Below are positions 23,761-32,656 of a DNA stretch of 43,299 bases, one piece after another. How positions within the stretch are numbered: the stretch's first letter is position 1; every line of letters begins with the position of its first letter. Source of the stretch: an uncultured Lachnospiraceae bacterium (GTDB lineage: Bacteria > Bacillota > Clostridia > Lachnospirales > Lachnospiraceae); contig CANRIM010000020.1 in NCBI GenBank assembly GCA_947630695.1, forward strand, positions 1 to 43,299, read 5' to 3'. The notes beneath the pieces were generated by a model. The model had not been told where the DNA came from, made no database searches, and worked only from the letters and a program-made list of their open reading frames with translations. The position numbers and the translations under genes were made by a program.

Positions 23761-23810
23761 AAAAAGTCGGAGCTTGCAGCTGCAAAAGGCTGTAAACACC
23801 GGCTTTTTTT
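23761..23810 (+). terminator. Terminator after the recombinase gene
   Basis: AAAAAGTCGG (23761-23770) pairs with CCGGCTTTTT (23799-23808) with one G-U, and an inner TTGCAGCTGCAA hairpin, running into T7. It lies inside the inverted-repeat segment and shields the helicase from recombinase transcription in this orientation. Confidence 0.75.
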
Positions 23811-23817
23811 ATGCTTT

Positions 23818-23841
23818 TCGCAAAGTTGTAAACTTTGCGAA
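23818..23841 (-). repeat. Recombination-site candidate, right copy
   Basis: Identical to 22611-22634 in reverse orientation; the palindrome here extends to 12-bp arms (23816-23827 and 23831-23842) around GTA. It sits about 55 bases before the likely helicase start. Confidence 0.8.
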
Positions 23842-23895
23842 ATAAAAATACAAGATATGGCGTTTCCGGTTAGCAAAACAAATAGATATAGAAAA

Positions 23896-26800
23896 ATGAT
23901 CACGCTTTTTAAACATAATCAAATTGCATATGCATCGGCGTTGGAACTGCTGCGCAGCAGGCACAGAGCTGCGGTCATTCATCCGACGGGAACCGGGAAA
24001 TCGCTGATTGCTTTTAAGCTCTGCGAAGATTTTCCGGAGAAACGTATGCTCTGGCTGTCGCCGTCTTCGTATATTTTCAAAACCCAGACGGAAAATCTGG
24101 CGCAGATGACCGGCGGTTTCATCCCGCAGAATATCCGTTTTTTTACCTATGCAAAGCTGATGCTGATGGACGAGGGGGAACTTTCGTCCCTGATGCCGGA
24201 TTATATCATCCTGGATGAGTTTCATCGCTGCGGGGCAGAACAGTGGGGTAATGGCGTGCAAAGACTGCTGGAAAGCTTTCCGCAGGTGCCCGTGCTGGGG
24301 CTGTCTGCCACGGCCATCCGCTATCTGGATCATCAGCGGGATATGGCTGACGAACTGTTTGATGGAAATGTGGCGTCGGAAATGCGTCTGGGCGAAGCTA
24401 TTGTGCGGGGCATATTAAACCCGCCGCGATATATCACTGCTTTGTATTCTTACCGGAAATCACTGGATGTATACGGCAGACGCATTGCAAAGCTGCATTC
24501 TCCGGAGCGCAGACAGGCGGCCGAGCAGGCGTTGGAACGATTTCGCCGGGCACTGGAACAGGCGGAGGGTCTGGACGTGATCTTTGACCGGCATATGACC
24601 AGCCGGCACGGAAAATACATCGTTTTTTGCGCCAATGCTGTACATATGCGGGAGATGATGACCCATGCGGCCGAATGGTTTGGAAAGGTAGACCCGTGTC
24701 CGCGGATCTATTCCGTTTATACGGAGGATCCTTCCGCAAGCCTGTCTTTTCGGCAGTTTAAGGAGGATCAGAAGGAAGACCATTTACGGCTTCTTTACTG
24801 TATCGACGCACTCAACGAGGGCATTCACATTGACGATATCAGCGGCGTGATCCTGCTGCGGCCCACGGTGTCGCCCATCATATACAAACAGCAGATCGGG
24901 CGTGCGCTGGCGGCCGGAAGGAGCGAAAGCGCCGTCATTTTTGACGTCGTACTGAATATTGAAAACCTGTACAGCATCGGCACGCTGGAAGAGGAAATGC
25001 AGCTGACCACGGTCTACTACCGTTCCCATGGGAGGGAACAGGAGATCGTGAACGAGCATTTCTCCGTTATCGATGAGACGAAGGACAGCCTGCGGTTATT
25101 CGGAAAGCTGGAAGAATCTCTTTCCGCCTCCTGGGAAACCATGTATGTCCACGCGAAGGACTACTATCAGACGCAGGGAAATCTGCAGGTGCCGAAGCGC
25201 TATCGCACGGAGGACGGATACCCGCTGGGCAGTTGGATCCATACCCAGCGGAAGGTGCGGCGGCAGGAGCAGTACGGACATCTGGATGAAAGACAAATCG
25301 CGCTGCTGGATGAGATCGGCATGATCTGGGAAAACGTAAAGGATCTGCAGTGGAACAAAAACTTTGCGGAAGCAAAACGTTACTATGAAATCAACGGCGA
25401 CTTACTGGTTCCGGCAGGCTACGTGACGGCGGAGGGTACAGCCCTTGGCCGCTGGATTGCGAATCTTCGGATGTGTCGAAAGAACGGCATTGCCGTTCAG
25501 TCTTTGACGGAAGCCAGAATCCATCAGCTGGATCAGATCGGAATGGTCTGGAACGTAACGGATCATTTGTGGGAAAGCAATTTTCAGGCAGCAAAAGCCT
25601 ACTACGAAGCCCACGAAAATCTGGCCGTCCCGGCAGACTATGTGGATGCAAATGGCGTCCGGCTGGGGGCATGGATAAGAAAGCTGCGGCAGAACAAAAA
25701 GACGGGAAGCGGTGCGCTGACGGAAGCGCAGATCGCAGCTCTGGACGGACTGCAGATGCAGTGGAACGGCATGCAGGAACAGCGGTGGCAGCGCGGATAT
25801 GAAGCCGCCTGTCAATATCATAAATCTCATGGAAACTTAAACGTCCCTTCCGGCTACGCCACAGAAGATGGATTTTGCCTGGGGGCCTGGCTCAGGCGGC
25901 AAAGGACGGCCGCCCTTACCGGGGCGCAGAAAGAAAAACTGGACGCGCTGGGTATGGTCTGGGAGAAAGAAGACCCGTGGGAGAAGCGGTATGCGCTTCT
26001 GGAAAAGTACCAGGCCATCCATGGGGACATCAATACCATTCCCGCAGATTATGTCAGCGATGGCATCTGGCTGGGAAAATGGGTTTCGGAGCAGAAAGCC
26101 AAACTGGCAGGCAGTCATACTGCAGGCAAGGCTTTAAGGAAAGGACAAATGGAACGGCTGCAGGCGCTGGGGTTAAAGCCAACGGGCACCCGGGATCTGC
26201 AGTGGGAACGCAGTTACGCCCAGGCAAAGGCATACTACGGGCGGCAGGACAGCCGGCAGACGCCGATGGGACTGGCGCAGCCGGAACAGGCCAGCCTGCA
26301 GCTTTGGATCAAAAATCAGATCCGGAAAGGAAGAACCGGACGGCTGGAGCCGGAGAAGATGCAGAAGCTGGAAGCACTTGGCATCGTTCCGGCAGAGGAA
26401 GATGCCTGGGAAAAAGGCTATCGGTATGCGGCAGACTACGCAAGGCAGCACGGCAACTTAAACGCGTCAGTGACCTACGTTTGCGCGGACGGGTTCCGGC
26501 TGGGGAGCTGGCTGTCCAACCGGAGAAACGATCACAACCACCCCAACGGGTATCACCGGATGAGCCGGGAACAGGCGGCGGCGCTGGAAGCCCTGGGGAT
26601 GATCTGGGATATCAACCAGAGCAAATGGGACCGCAGTTTTCAGGCGGTGGAACGGTTTTACCGGGCGACAGGAAATCTGGAAATACCGCCGGATTATCAG
26701 ACGGAAGACGGTATTCGTTTAAGCACCTGGCTGGAGGAACAGCGCAGAGCCGAACGAGCCGGAAAGTTGAAGACGGAACGGGCGGCACGGCTGGAAAGCA

Positions 26801-27036
26801 TCGGAATGGACTGGCGGAGCCCTTCGGAACGGCAGTGGGAAAAAGGACTGCAGGAAGCGGGGGTTTACTATCAGGAGCACGGCAACCTGCAGGTGCCGGT
26901 GACCTACCGAAGCGGCAGCGGCTTTTGTCTGGGACGCTGGGTGAAACGCCAGCGGGAAAACAAGGAGAAGCTGGATGAGAGAAGGATCGCGCTGCTGGAT
27001 CGCTGCCGGATGGTATGGGACGAGACAGGCGCGTGA
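23896..27036 (+). CDS. Superfamily 2 helicase with nine helicase-associated (HA) repeats
   Basis: About 1046 residues. The N-terminal DEAD/DEAH-like core has HPTGTGKS (Walker A, about 29-36), DEFH (about 107-110), LGLSATA (motif III) and QQIGRALAAGRSESA (motif VI). From about residue 413 to the C-terminus run nine HA-domain repeats of 65-75 residues with the pattern W...A..YY..HGNL.VP..Y.T.DG..LG.W...QR...L...L..LGM.W; the fifth and sixth are the most divergent. HA domains are thought to bind nucleic acid. The start is uncertain: MITLFKHNQ at 23896 matches the family start, but its ribosome binding site is weak. ATG 23857 is possible, and the open frame runs back to 23734 through the recombination site. 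It is only 9 bases from the first EPS gene, so it is probably the first gene of that operon. Confidence 0.85.
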   Translation: MITLFKHNQIAYASALELLRSRHRAAVIHPTGTGKSLIAFKLCEDFPEKRMLWLSPSSYIFKTQTENLAQMTGGFIPQNIRFFTYAKLMLMDEGELSSLMPDYIILDEFHRCGAEQWGNGVQRLLESFPQVPVLGLSATAIRYLDHQRDMADELFDGNVASEMRLGEAIVRGILNPPRYITALYSYRKSLDVYGRRIAKLHSPERRQAAEQALERFRRALEQAEGLDVIFDRHMTSRHGKYIVFCANAVHMREMMTHAAEWFGKVDPCPRIYSVYTEDPSASLSFRQFKEDQKEDHLRLLYCIDALNEGIHIDDISGVILLRPTVSPIIYKQQIGRALAAGRSESAVIFDVVLNIENLYSIGTLEEEMQLTTVYYRSHGREQEIVNEHFSVIDETKDSLRLFGKLEESLSASWETMYVHAKDYYQTQGNLQVPKRYRTEDGYPLGSWIHTQRKVRRQEQYGHLDERQIALLDEIGMIWENVKDLQWNKNFAEAKRYYEINGDLLVPAGYVTAEGTALGRWIANLRMCRKNGIAVQSLTEARIHQLDQIGMVWNVTDHLWESNFQAAKAYYEAHENLAVPADYVDANGVRLGAWIRKLRQNKKTGSGALTEAQIAALDGLQMQWNGMQEQRWQRGYEAACQYHKSHGNLNVPSGYATEDGFCLGAWLRRQRTAALTGAQKEKLDALGMVWEKEDPWEKRYALLEKYQAIHGDINTIPADYVSDGIWLGKWVSEQKAKLAGSHTAGKALRKGQMERLQALGLKPTGTRDLQWERSYAQAKAYYGRQDSRQTPMGLAQPEQASLQLWIKNQIRKGRTGRLEPEKMQKLEALGIVPAEEDAWEKGYRYAADYARQHGNLNASVTYVCADGFRLGSWLSNRRNDHNHPNGYHRMSREQAAALEALGMIWDINQSKWDRSFQAVERFYRATGNLEIPPDYQTEDGIRLSTWLEEQRRAERAGKLKTERAARLESIGMDWRSPSERQWEKGLQEAGVYYQEHGNLQVPVTYRSGSGFCLGRWVKRQRENKEKLDERRIALLDRCRMVWDETGA

Positions 27037-27045
27037 TGGAGCAAA

Positions 27046-27648
27046 ATGGAAAACAGAAATTTACTGATCTTAGGCGCCGGGCAATATGGCACAGTCGTGA
27101 AAGAAATTGCCCTGGCACTGCAATATTTTGAAAAAATCGATTTTCTGGATGACGGATATGGGGAGATGAATCCCAATTACCACGAAGAAGCTGTGGGCAA
27201 GTTCAAGGATTATGAAACTTTCGCCGGAACCTACGGTTATGCCATCGTGGCCATGGGAGATCCGAAACTGCGCCGGATGTGGACAGAACGGCTGAAAAGC
27301 ACAGGCTACCGGATTCCGGTACTGGTGTCCCCCAGGGCTTACGTATCTCCATCGGCGCAGCTGCGGGAAGGCTGTGTGGTGGAGCCTCTGGCTGGGGTAC
27401 AGGCCAATGCGCTGGTGGGTGCCGGAAGCTATGTTTCCATGGGTGCAATAATCAATCATAACAGTATCGTGATGGATTTCTGCCATGTGGACTGCGGCGC
27501 GGTTGTGGAAAGCGGGGCGGTTGTGGAAAGCGGACAGCATGTGCCCGCAGGAATGCGGATCGCAAAGATGGACGCTGCCGAGGCAGCGGAGAAAATCATG
27601 GCCGGACTGACGATGGAAGAAATTCATCCGGTAAGGGAGCAAATGTAA
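27046..27648 (+). CDS. PglD/NeuD-like sugar acetyltransferase
   Basis: A 200-residue two-domain protein. The N-terminal Rossmann-like part (LLILGAGQYGTVVKEIA) is followed by a left-handed beta-helix hexapeptide domain (YVSPSAQLREGCVVEPLAGVQANALVGAGSYVSMGAIIN). PglD/NeuD family members N- or O-acetylate nucleotide-activated or lipid-linked amino sugars. Here it stands directly before the initiating phosphoglycosyl transferase, the common EPS arrangement. GGAG precedes ATG 27046. GC-rich, like the core genome and unlike the EPS genes from 29190 on. Confidence 0.85.
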   Translation: MENRNLLILGAGQYGTVVKEIALALQYFEKIDFLDDGYGEMNPNYHEEAVGKFKDYETFAGTYGYAIVAMGDPKLRRMWTERLKSTGYRIPVLVSPRAYVSPSAQLREGCVVEPLAGVQANALVGAGSYVSMGAIINHNSIVMDFCHVDCGAVVESGAVVESGQHVPAGMRIAKMDAAEAAEKIMAGLTMEEIHPVREQM

Positions 27649-28317
27649 ATGTATCAGCATGTTTTCAAGCGGGGCATGGATATCCTGCTATCGGTTGTGG
27701 CGATTCTTTTTCTGGCACTGCCCATGGGCATCATCGCCATTATCATAAAACTGGATTCTCCAGGACCCGCGCTGTTTAAGCAGAAACGGATTGCCATACA
27801 TAAATCTTATTTTACTATATTGAAATTTCGCAGTATGCCGGTGACGGTTCCCCATGATACGCCGACGCATCAGTTTCAGGGAGAAACCATGCTGACGCCC
27901 TTTCAGAATCTGCTGCGCAAAACCTCCATGGACGAACTGCCGCAGCTGTTTTGCATCTTTCGGGGCACCATGAGTTTTGTGGGACCGCGTCCCGCCCTCT
28001 GGAATCAGGATGATCTGATTGCGGAACGGGATCGCTACGGCGCCAATGACGTGAAACCGGGGCTCACCGGCTGGGCGCAAATCAATGGCCGTGATGAACT
28101 GGAAATCCCTGTGAAAGCCAAACTGGATGGTGAATATGCCCGGAAACTGCAGCAGGGCGGATGGAAAGCCTTTGCCTTTGACTGCCGCTGTTTTTTCGGC
28201 ACCTTTCTGGCGGTGCTGCGGCATGACGGGGTGGTGGAAGGCGGTACCGGGACACTGCATATGCAGGCATCTGCTTCCAGTCAATACCCGGAGCGAAGAG
28301 AGGCTGCAGGCAAATGA
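27649..28317 (+). CDS. EPS-initiating phosphoglycosyl transferase
   Basis: A 222-residue monotopic bacterial sugar transferase that moves a sugar 1-phosphate from a UDP-sugar to undecaprenyl phosphate and so starts each repeat unit at the inner membrane face. One N-terminal membrane helix (about 10-34, ILLSVVAILFLALPMGIIAIII) is followed by ILKFRSM, RKTSMDELPQL (with the catalytic D-E pair), FVGPRPALW and KPGLTGWAQINGRDE. This is the small PglC-like form without the large WbaP membrane domain. The start immediately follows the previous stop; the end overlaps the epimerase start as ATGA. Confidence 0.92.
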   Translation: MYQHVFKRGMDILLSVVAILFLALPMGIIAIIIKLDSPGPALFKQKRIAIHKSYFTILKFRSMPVTVPHDTPTHQFQGETMLTPFQNLLRKTSMDELPQLFCIFRGTMSFVGPRPALWNQDDLIAERDRYGANDVKPGLTGWAQINGRDELEIPVKAKLDGEYARKLQQGGWKAFAFDCRCFFGTFLAVLRHDGVVEGGTGTLHMQASASSQYPERREAAGK

Positions 28318-29189
28318 AACGAATCCTGATCACCGGAGCGGACAGCTACATCGGAACGTCCTTTGAAAGGTATATAAAGGAACATTACCCGGAACAGTAT
28401 AAGATCGATACCGTGGATATGATCGACGGCAGCTGGCGGAAGAAAAGTTTTTCCGGGTATGACAGTGTGTTCCATGTGGCGGGGATCGCCCATTCCGACA
28501 GCGGCAGGATCAGCGCGGAAAAAGAAAAGCTCTATTATGCGGTGAACACGGATCTGACCATAGAAACAGCCAAGAAGGCCAAGACCGACGGCGCAGGCCA
28601 GTTTATCTTTATGAGCAGCGCCATCGTCTACGGCGACAGCGCGCCCATCGGAGAGGACAAGCTGATTACGAAGGATACGCCGGTTTCCCCGGCCAACTGC
28701 TATGGAGACAGCAAGGTGCAGGCGGAAAATGGCATACGCCCCCTGGCAGATGAGAGCTTTCAGGTAGTCATCCTGCGGCCGCCCATGATTTATGGTAAAG
28801 GAAGCAAAGGAAATTATCCCCTGCTTTCCAAAATCGCACAGAAAACCCCGGTCTTTCCCTATGTGAAAAACGAGCGCTCCATGCTGTATATCGAAAACCT
28901 GTGCGAATTCGTGCGGCTGATGGTTGAGGGGAAGAAAAGCGGCACCTTCTGGCCGCAGAACGACCAGTACAGCAATACCAGCGAGCTGGTGCAGATGATT
29001 GCGGCGGCGCACGGAAAGAAAGTGCGGCTGGTGAAAGGATTGGGCTGGGCGCTGAAGCTGCTGAGCCATGTGACGCCGGTGGTGAATAAAGCGTTTGGAA
29101 GTATGCGGTATGAGATGGGGATGAGTGAGGAGAAAGAGTTTAAAACGATATCTTTGATCAGATCCATAGAAAAAACGGAGTCACAGTGA
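28314..29189 (+). CDS. NAD-dependent epimerase/dehydratase (extended SDR)
   Basis: A 291-residue sugar nucleotide-modifying enzyme. Rossmann motif TGADSYIG, HVAGIAH, catalytic SSAIVYG and YGDSK (YxxxK), then ILRPPMIYG. Enzymes of this kind next to small phosphoglycosyl transferases often act as 4-epimerases or 4-ketoreductases on the first sugar. The exact reaction cannot be read. It overlaps both neighbours by 4 bases. It is the last GC-rich gene before the base composition changes near 29190. Confidence 0.85.
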   Translation: MKRILITGADSYIGTSFERYIKEHYPEQYKIDTVDMIDGSWRKKSFSGYDSVFHVAGIAHSDSGRISAEKEKLYYAVNTDLTIETAKKAKTDGAGQFIFMSSAIVYGDSAPIGEDKLITKDTPVSPANCYGDSKVQAENGIRPLADESFQVVILRPPMIYGKGSKGNYPLLSKIAQKTPVFPYVKNERSMLYIENLCEFVRLMVEGKKSGTFWPQNDQYSNTSELVQMIAAAHGKKVRLVKGLGWALKLLSHVTPVVNKAFGSMRYEMGMSEEKEFKTISLIRSIEKTESQ

Positions 29190-30424
29190 GTATGGAGAAA
29201 AAACACATCCTGATTATATCGCAGTATTTTTATCCTGAGCAATTTCGAATCAATGATATTGCCGCAGAGTGGGTCAAACGCGGATATAAAGTGACGGTTT
29301 TGACGGGAATACCGAATTATCCGAAAGGAAAGTTTTTTGAAGGGTATGGATGGCGTAAGAAACGCCGTGAAGCCTGGAATGGAGTAGATATTATCCGTTT
29401 ACCGATTACGGCACGGGGAAATTCATCCTTTGGACTGATTTGTAATTATTTATCATTTGTGGTTTCCGGATATATCTGGAAAATATTTACAAGGTTGAAG
29501 CCGGATACAATTTTTACATATGAGGTCTCGCCAATGACGCAGGCGCTGATCGGCGTTTGGCTTTCAAAGAAAAGAAAAATACCAAATCATTTATATGTTA
29601 CGGATTTGTGGCCACAGAATGTGGAGATTATTACAGGAATACACAATAAGCTTATTATCGGACCGATCAGCAGGATGGTGAGCTATATATACAGACATTG
29701 CGACAGAATTTTTATTTCATCGAAAAGTTTCAGAAACGATATAAGCAGTCGTATTGGATGTAATGAAGAAGAGTCGGATGAAAAAATAGTTTACTGGCCG
29801 CAATATGCGGAGGATTTTTATAAACCCCTGAAGGATGCACCAAAAAATGAAATACCTTCAGATGGAATATTCAATATTGTTTTTGCGGGAAACATGGGTT
29901 ATGCACAAGGTCTGGGAATACTGGCAGAGGTTGCTGAACAGCTTCGTGAAAAAGATTTATTGGTCAGATTTAATATGATCGGTGATGGTCGATATAAACC
30001 GGAACTGGAAGAAAAAATCAAGAAATCCGGAACCGGGCAATTCTTCATTTTTATTGACCGGAAACCGGCGGAAAAAATACCGGAATACTTTTTCTTTGCC
30101 GATGCTCTTTTGATTTGTCTGTCAAAGAGCGAGGTGTTTTCAATGACAATACCGGCGAAAACACAGTCGTGTATGGCATGTGGAAAACCAATCCTTGTTT
30201 CTGCTGATGGTGAGGTTCAGAGAATCATCAAAGATTCTTATTCAGGATTGGTCAGTGATGCCGAAGATGTGGATGGTTTGACACAAAACATTATTCAGAT
30301 GATGCGTCTGACGCAGGAAGAAAGGGCAGAACTGGGCAGAAACGCATTGAGATATTCGCAGGAAAACTTTAATAAAAGCAGGCTTCTTGATCGTGCTGAA
30401 GAAGTATTGTTTGTACATAAGTAA
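29186..30424 (+). CDS. WbuB-family glycosyltransferase (probable L-FucNAc transferase)
   Basis: A 412-residue GT4-type enzyme. The N-terminal signature ILIISQYFYPEQFRINDIA followed by TGIPNYPKGKFFEGYGW is characteristic of the WbuB family; the donor-binding part includes FAGNMGYAQGL and a late MTIPAKTQSCMACGKPIL in the E-x7-E region. WbuB of E. coli O26 is assigned to N-acetyl-L-fucosamine transfer, and this locus encodes a UDP-L-FucNAc pathway (31600-34657), which supports that role here. The start is taken as GTG 29186, overlapping the previous stop; ATG 29192 is the alternative. Confidence 0.88.
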   Translation: MSMEKKHILIISQYFYPEQFRINDIAAEWVKRGYKVTVLTGIPNYPKGKFFEGYGWRKKRREAWNGVDIIRLPITARGNSSFGLICNYLSFVVSGYIWKIFTRLKPDTIFTYEVSPMTQALIGVWLSKKRKIPNHLYVTDLWPQNVEIITGIHNKLIIGPISRMVSYIYRHCDRIFISSKSFRNDISSRIGCNEEESDEKIVYWPQYAEDFYKPLKDAPKNEIPSDGIFNIVFAGNMGYAQGLGILAEVAEQLREKDLLVRFNMIGDGRYKPELEEKIKKSGTGQFFIFIDRKPAEKIPEYFFFADALLICLSKSEVFSMTIPAKTQSCMACGKPILVSADGEVQRIIKDSYSGLVSDAEDVDGLTQNIIQMMRLTQEERAELGRNALRYSQENFNKSRLLDRAEEVLFVHK

Positions 30425-30457
30425 AGAATTTACGACTGCAACGCAGGAGATTTGTTT

Positions 30458-31603
30458 ATGAAAAATATTTTATATGCATTAAATGGCACTTTTCATAAAG
30501 GGGGCACCGAAGCAGTTGTTTTAAGTTACTACAATAATATTGATCATACAAAATATCATATTGATTTTCTGGTTCATGGCCATGAAGAAGATTGCCGGGA
30601 CAATGATATACATAAGTATTTGTTATCTTGTGGAAGCCGCTTGTATTATGTCACACCCAGAGGAGAAAACTTTATAAAGAATCAGCGAGAGATGGCAAAG
30701 GTTTTGAGAGAGAACAAGTATGAAATTGTTCATTCCCATATGGATGCTGCCGGTTATTTTTTTCTGAAAGAAGCAAAAAAAGCCGGGGTTCCGGTTTGTG
30801 TTTCACACTCTCATAATACTGCAAGCCAGAATATCCAAAGTAATATCATAAAACGAACGGTATACAAAACTATTCATAATAGATCAATAAAAAAGCTGTC
30901 AGAGATAGCCGATGTTAAGATTGCCTGCTCTACAGAAGCCGGAAACTGGCTTTTTAATGGAACAAAGTTTGCAGTATTGAACAATGCAATAGACATTGAA
31001 AAGTATACTTTTGATTTATCGAAAAGAGAAGAAATAAGAAAACATTTGGGAATCAAAGATGAAATAACTATTGGACATGTCGGCAGATTTGCTGTGCAAA
31101 AAAATCATGAGCTTCTTATAAAAATTTTTGCAGAGTATTTAAACAATCACAAGAATTCCAAACTTGTGCTGGTTGGTACAGGTGAATTATTTGAGGTTGT
31201 CAGACAAAAGTGTACATCCTTAGGAATAGAGAAAAATATTGTCTTTCTTGGTACCCGAAACGATGTTAATGAACTTATGCAGGCGTTTGACATCTTTCTT
31301 TTGCCGAGTTTATATGAAGGACTTCCGGTGGTTGGGATAGAGGCACAGGCTTCCGGACTCCCTTGTGTTATCAGTTCGTCTGTTTCACCCGAGGTTAAAC
31401 TTTCAGAAAATGTCAAACTTGTACCGTTAGATGCACCCATTTCATGTTGGTGCGACACGATAGATGCGCTTTATAACAAAAAAACAGATAGGACCAAAGG
31501 CTCCGATATAGTGAGAAATGCCGGATATGACATAAAACAGGTTGTCAATCAATTGATGAAAATATATGAAGACAGTTTATATGAAAAAGGAATAAAAATA
31601 TGA
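30458..31603 (+). CDS. Glycosyltransferase family 4
   Basis: A 381-residue retaining glycosyltransferase. N-terminal GTFHKGGTEAVVLSYYNNI, central GHVGRFAVQKNHELLIKIF, and LPSLYEGLPVVGIEAQASGLPCV with the E-x7-E catalytic pattern. ATG 30458 is preceded by AGGAGA at 8 bases; an in-frame TTG at 30452 is unlikely. It probably adds one sugar of the repeat unit on the cytosolic face; donor and acceptor are unknown. It ends in an ATGA overlap with the FnlA-like gene. Confidence 0.9.
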   Translation: MKNILYALNGTFHKGGTEAVVLSYYNNIDHTKYHIDFLVHGHEEDCRDNDIHKYLLSCGSRLYYVTPRGENFIKNQREMAKVLRENKYEIVHSHMDAAGYFFLKEAKKAGVPVCVSHSHNTASQNIQSNIIKRTVYKTIHNRSIKKLSEIADVKIACSTEAGNWLFNGTKFAVLNNAIDIEKYTFDLSKREEIRKHLGIKDEITIGHVGRFAVQKNHELLIKIFAEYLNNHKNSKLVLVGTGELFEVVRQKCTSLGIEKNIVFLGTRNDVNELMQAFDIFLLPSLYEGLPVVGIEAQASGLPCVISSSVSPEVKLSENVKLVPLDAPISCWCDTIDALYNKKTDRTKGSDIVRNAGYDIKQVVNQLMKIYEDSLYEKGIKI

Positions 31604-32643
31604 TTCACAATGACGAATTTTCCAATGCAACACTTATGATTACCGGCGGAACAGGCAGTTTTGGCAATACTGTCCTGAAACATTTTCTGCAGACGGACTT
31701 GGCTGAAATCCGAATATTCAGCCGTGATGAAAAGAAACAAGACGACATGCGGCATGAGCTGCAGGCGAAACATCCGGAACAGGCGCAAAAAGTCAAATTT
31801 TTCATTGGAGATGTACGCAACCTGCAATCGGTAAAGGACGCCATGCACGGAGTCGATTACATATTTCACGCTGCAGCGCTTAAACAGGTGCCTTCATGTG
31901 AATTCTTTCCCATGGAGGCTGTGCGCACCAATGTGATCGGTACGGATAATGTGCTTCACGCGGCGATTGAAGCGGGGGTCAAGCGCGTTGTTTGTTTATC
32001 AACTGACAAGGCAGCCTATCCGATTAATGCGATGGGCATATCAAAAGCAATGATGGAACACGTTATTTTCGCAAATGCACGAGTAGCGGCGGAACAGGGC
32101 GGAACCGTGATCTGCTGTACCCGCTACGGCAATGTCATGTGCAGCCGCGGAAGTGTGATACCGCTGTTTATTGACCAGATTAAATCGGGGAATCCCATTA
32201 CTATTACGGATCCGAATATGACCCGGTTCCTGATGAATTTGGATGAAGCAGTAGATTTGGTGAAATTTGCTTTTCATCATGCGAATCCCGGAGATTTGTT
32301 TATTCAGAAAGCGGATGCCTCAACGATCGGTGATCTTGCGAAAGCAGTACAGAAACTGTTCGGTGATACGGGAACTAATATCATCGGTACACGTCATGGT
32401 GAGAAACTTTATGAGACGCTGATGACACGGGAAGAACGTCTTCGCTCCGAAGATATGGGAGGATATTTCCGTGTGGCTGCGGATAGCAGGGATCTGAACT
32501 ATGACAAATTTTTTGTCAAAGGCGAAGTGCATACGATGGCAGATGATTCCTATACAAGCCATAACACAACGAGACTGGATATAGATGGCATTGTAAACAA
32601 ACTCTTGACAACCGATTATGTCAGAGCGTGCTTGAATAAGTGA
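31600..32643 (+). CDS. fnlA: UDP-GlcNAc 4,6-dehydratase/5-epimerase (FnlA/CapE/WbjB-like)
   Basis: A 347-residue SDR enzyme for the first step of UDP-L-FucNAc synthesis: dehydration of UDP-GlcNAc with epimerisation at C5. Motifs are MITGGTGSFGNTVL (NAD site), HAAALKQVPSCEFFPMEAVRTNV, STDKAAYPINAMGISKAMME (Met in place of the usual Tyr of YxxxK, typical for this subfamily) and CTRYGNVMCSRGSVIPLF. It is followed by a reductase and a 2-epimerase in the pathway order. Confidence 0.9.
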   Translation: MIHNDEFSNATLMITGGTGSFGNTVLKHFLQTDLAEIRIFSRDEKKQDDMRHELQAKHPEQAQKVKFFIGDVRNLQSVKDAMHGVDYIFHAAALKQVPSCEFFPMEAVRTNVIGTDNVLHAAIEAGVKRVVCLSTDKAAYPINAMGISKAMMEHVIFANARVAAEQGGTVICCTRYGNVMCSRGSVIPLFIDQIKSGNPITITDPNMTRFLMNLDEAVDLVKFAFHHANPGDLFIQKADASTIGDLAKAVQKLFGDTGTNIIGTRHGEKLYETLMTREERLRSEDMGGYFRVAADSRDLNYDKFFVKGEVHTMADDSYTSHNTTRLDIDGIVNKLLTTDYVRACLNK

Positions 32644-32656
32644 CAGGGGTAAACGA

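Noticed and set aside
22754-23841. Integrase of a prophage or conjugative element
   Set aside because: No phage, relaxase, excisionase or mobilisation genes are near, and the flanking sites are inverted rather than direct repeats, which fits inversion rather than excision.
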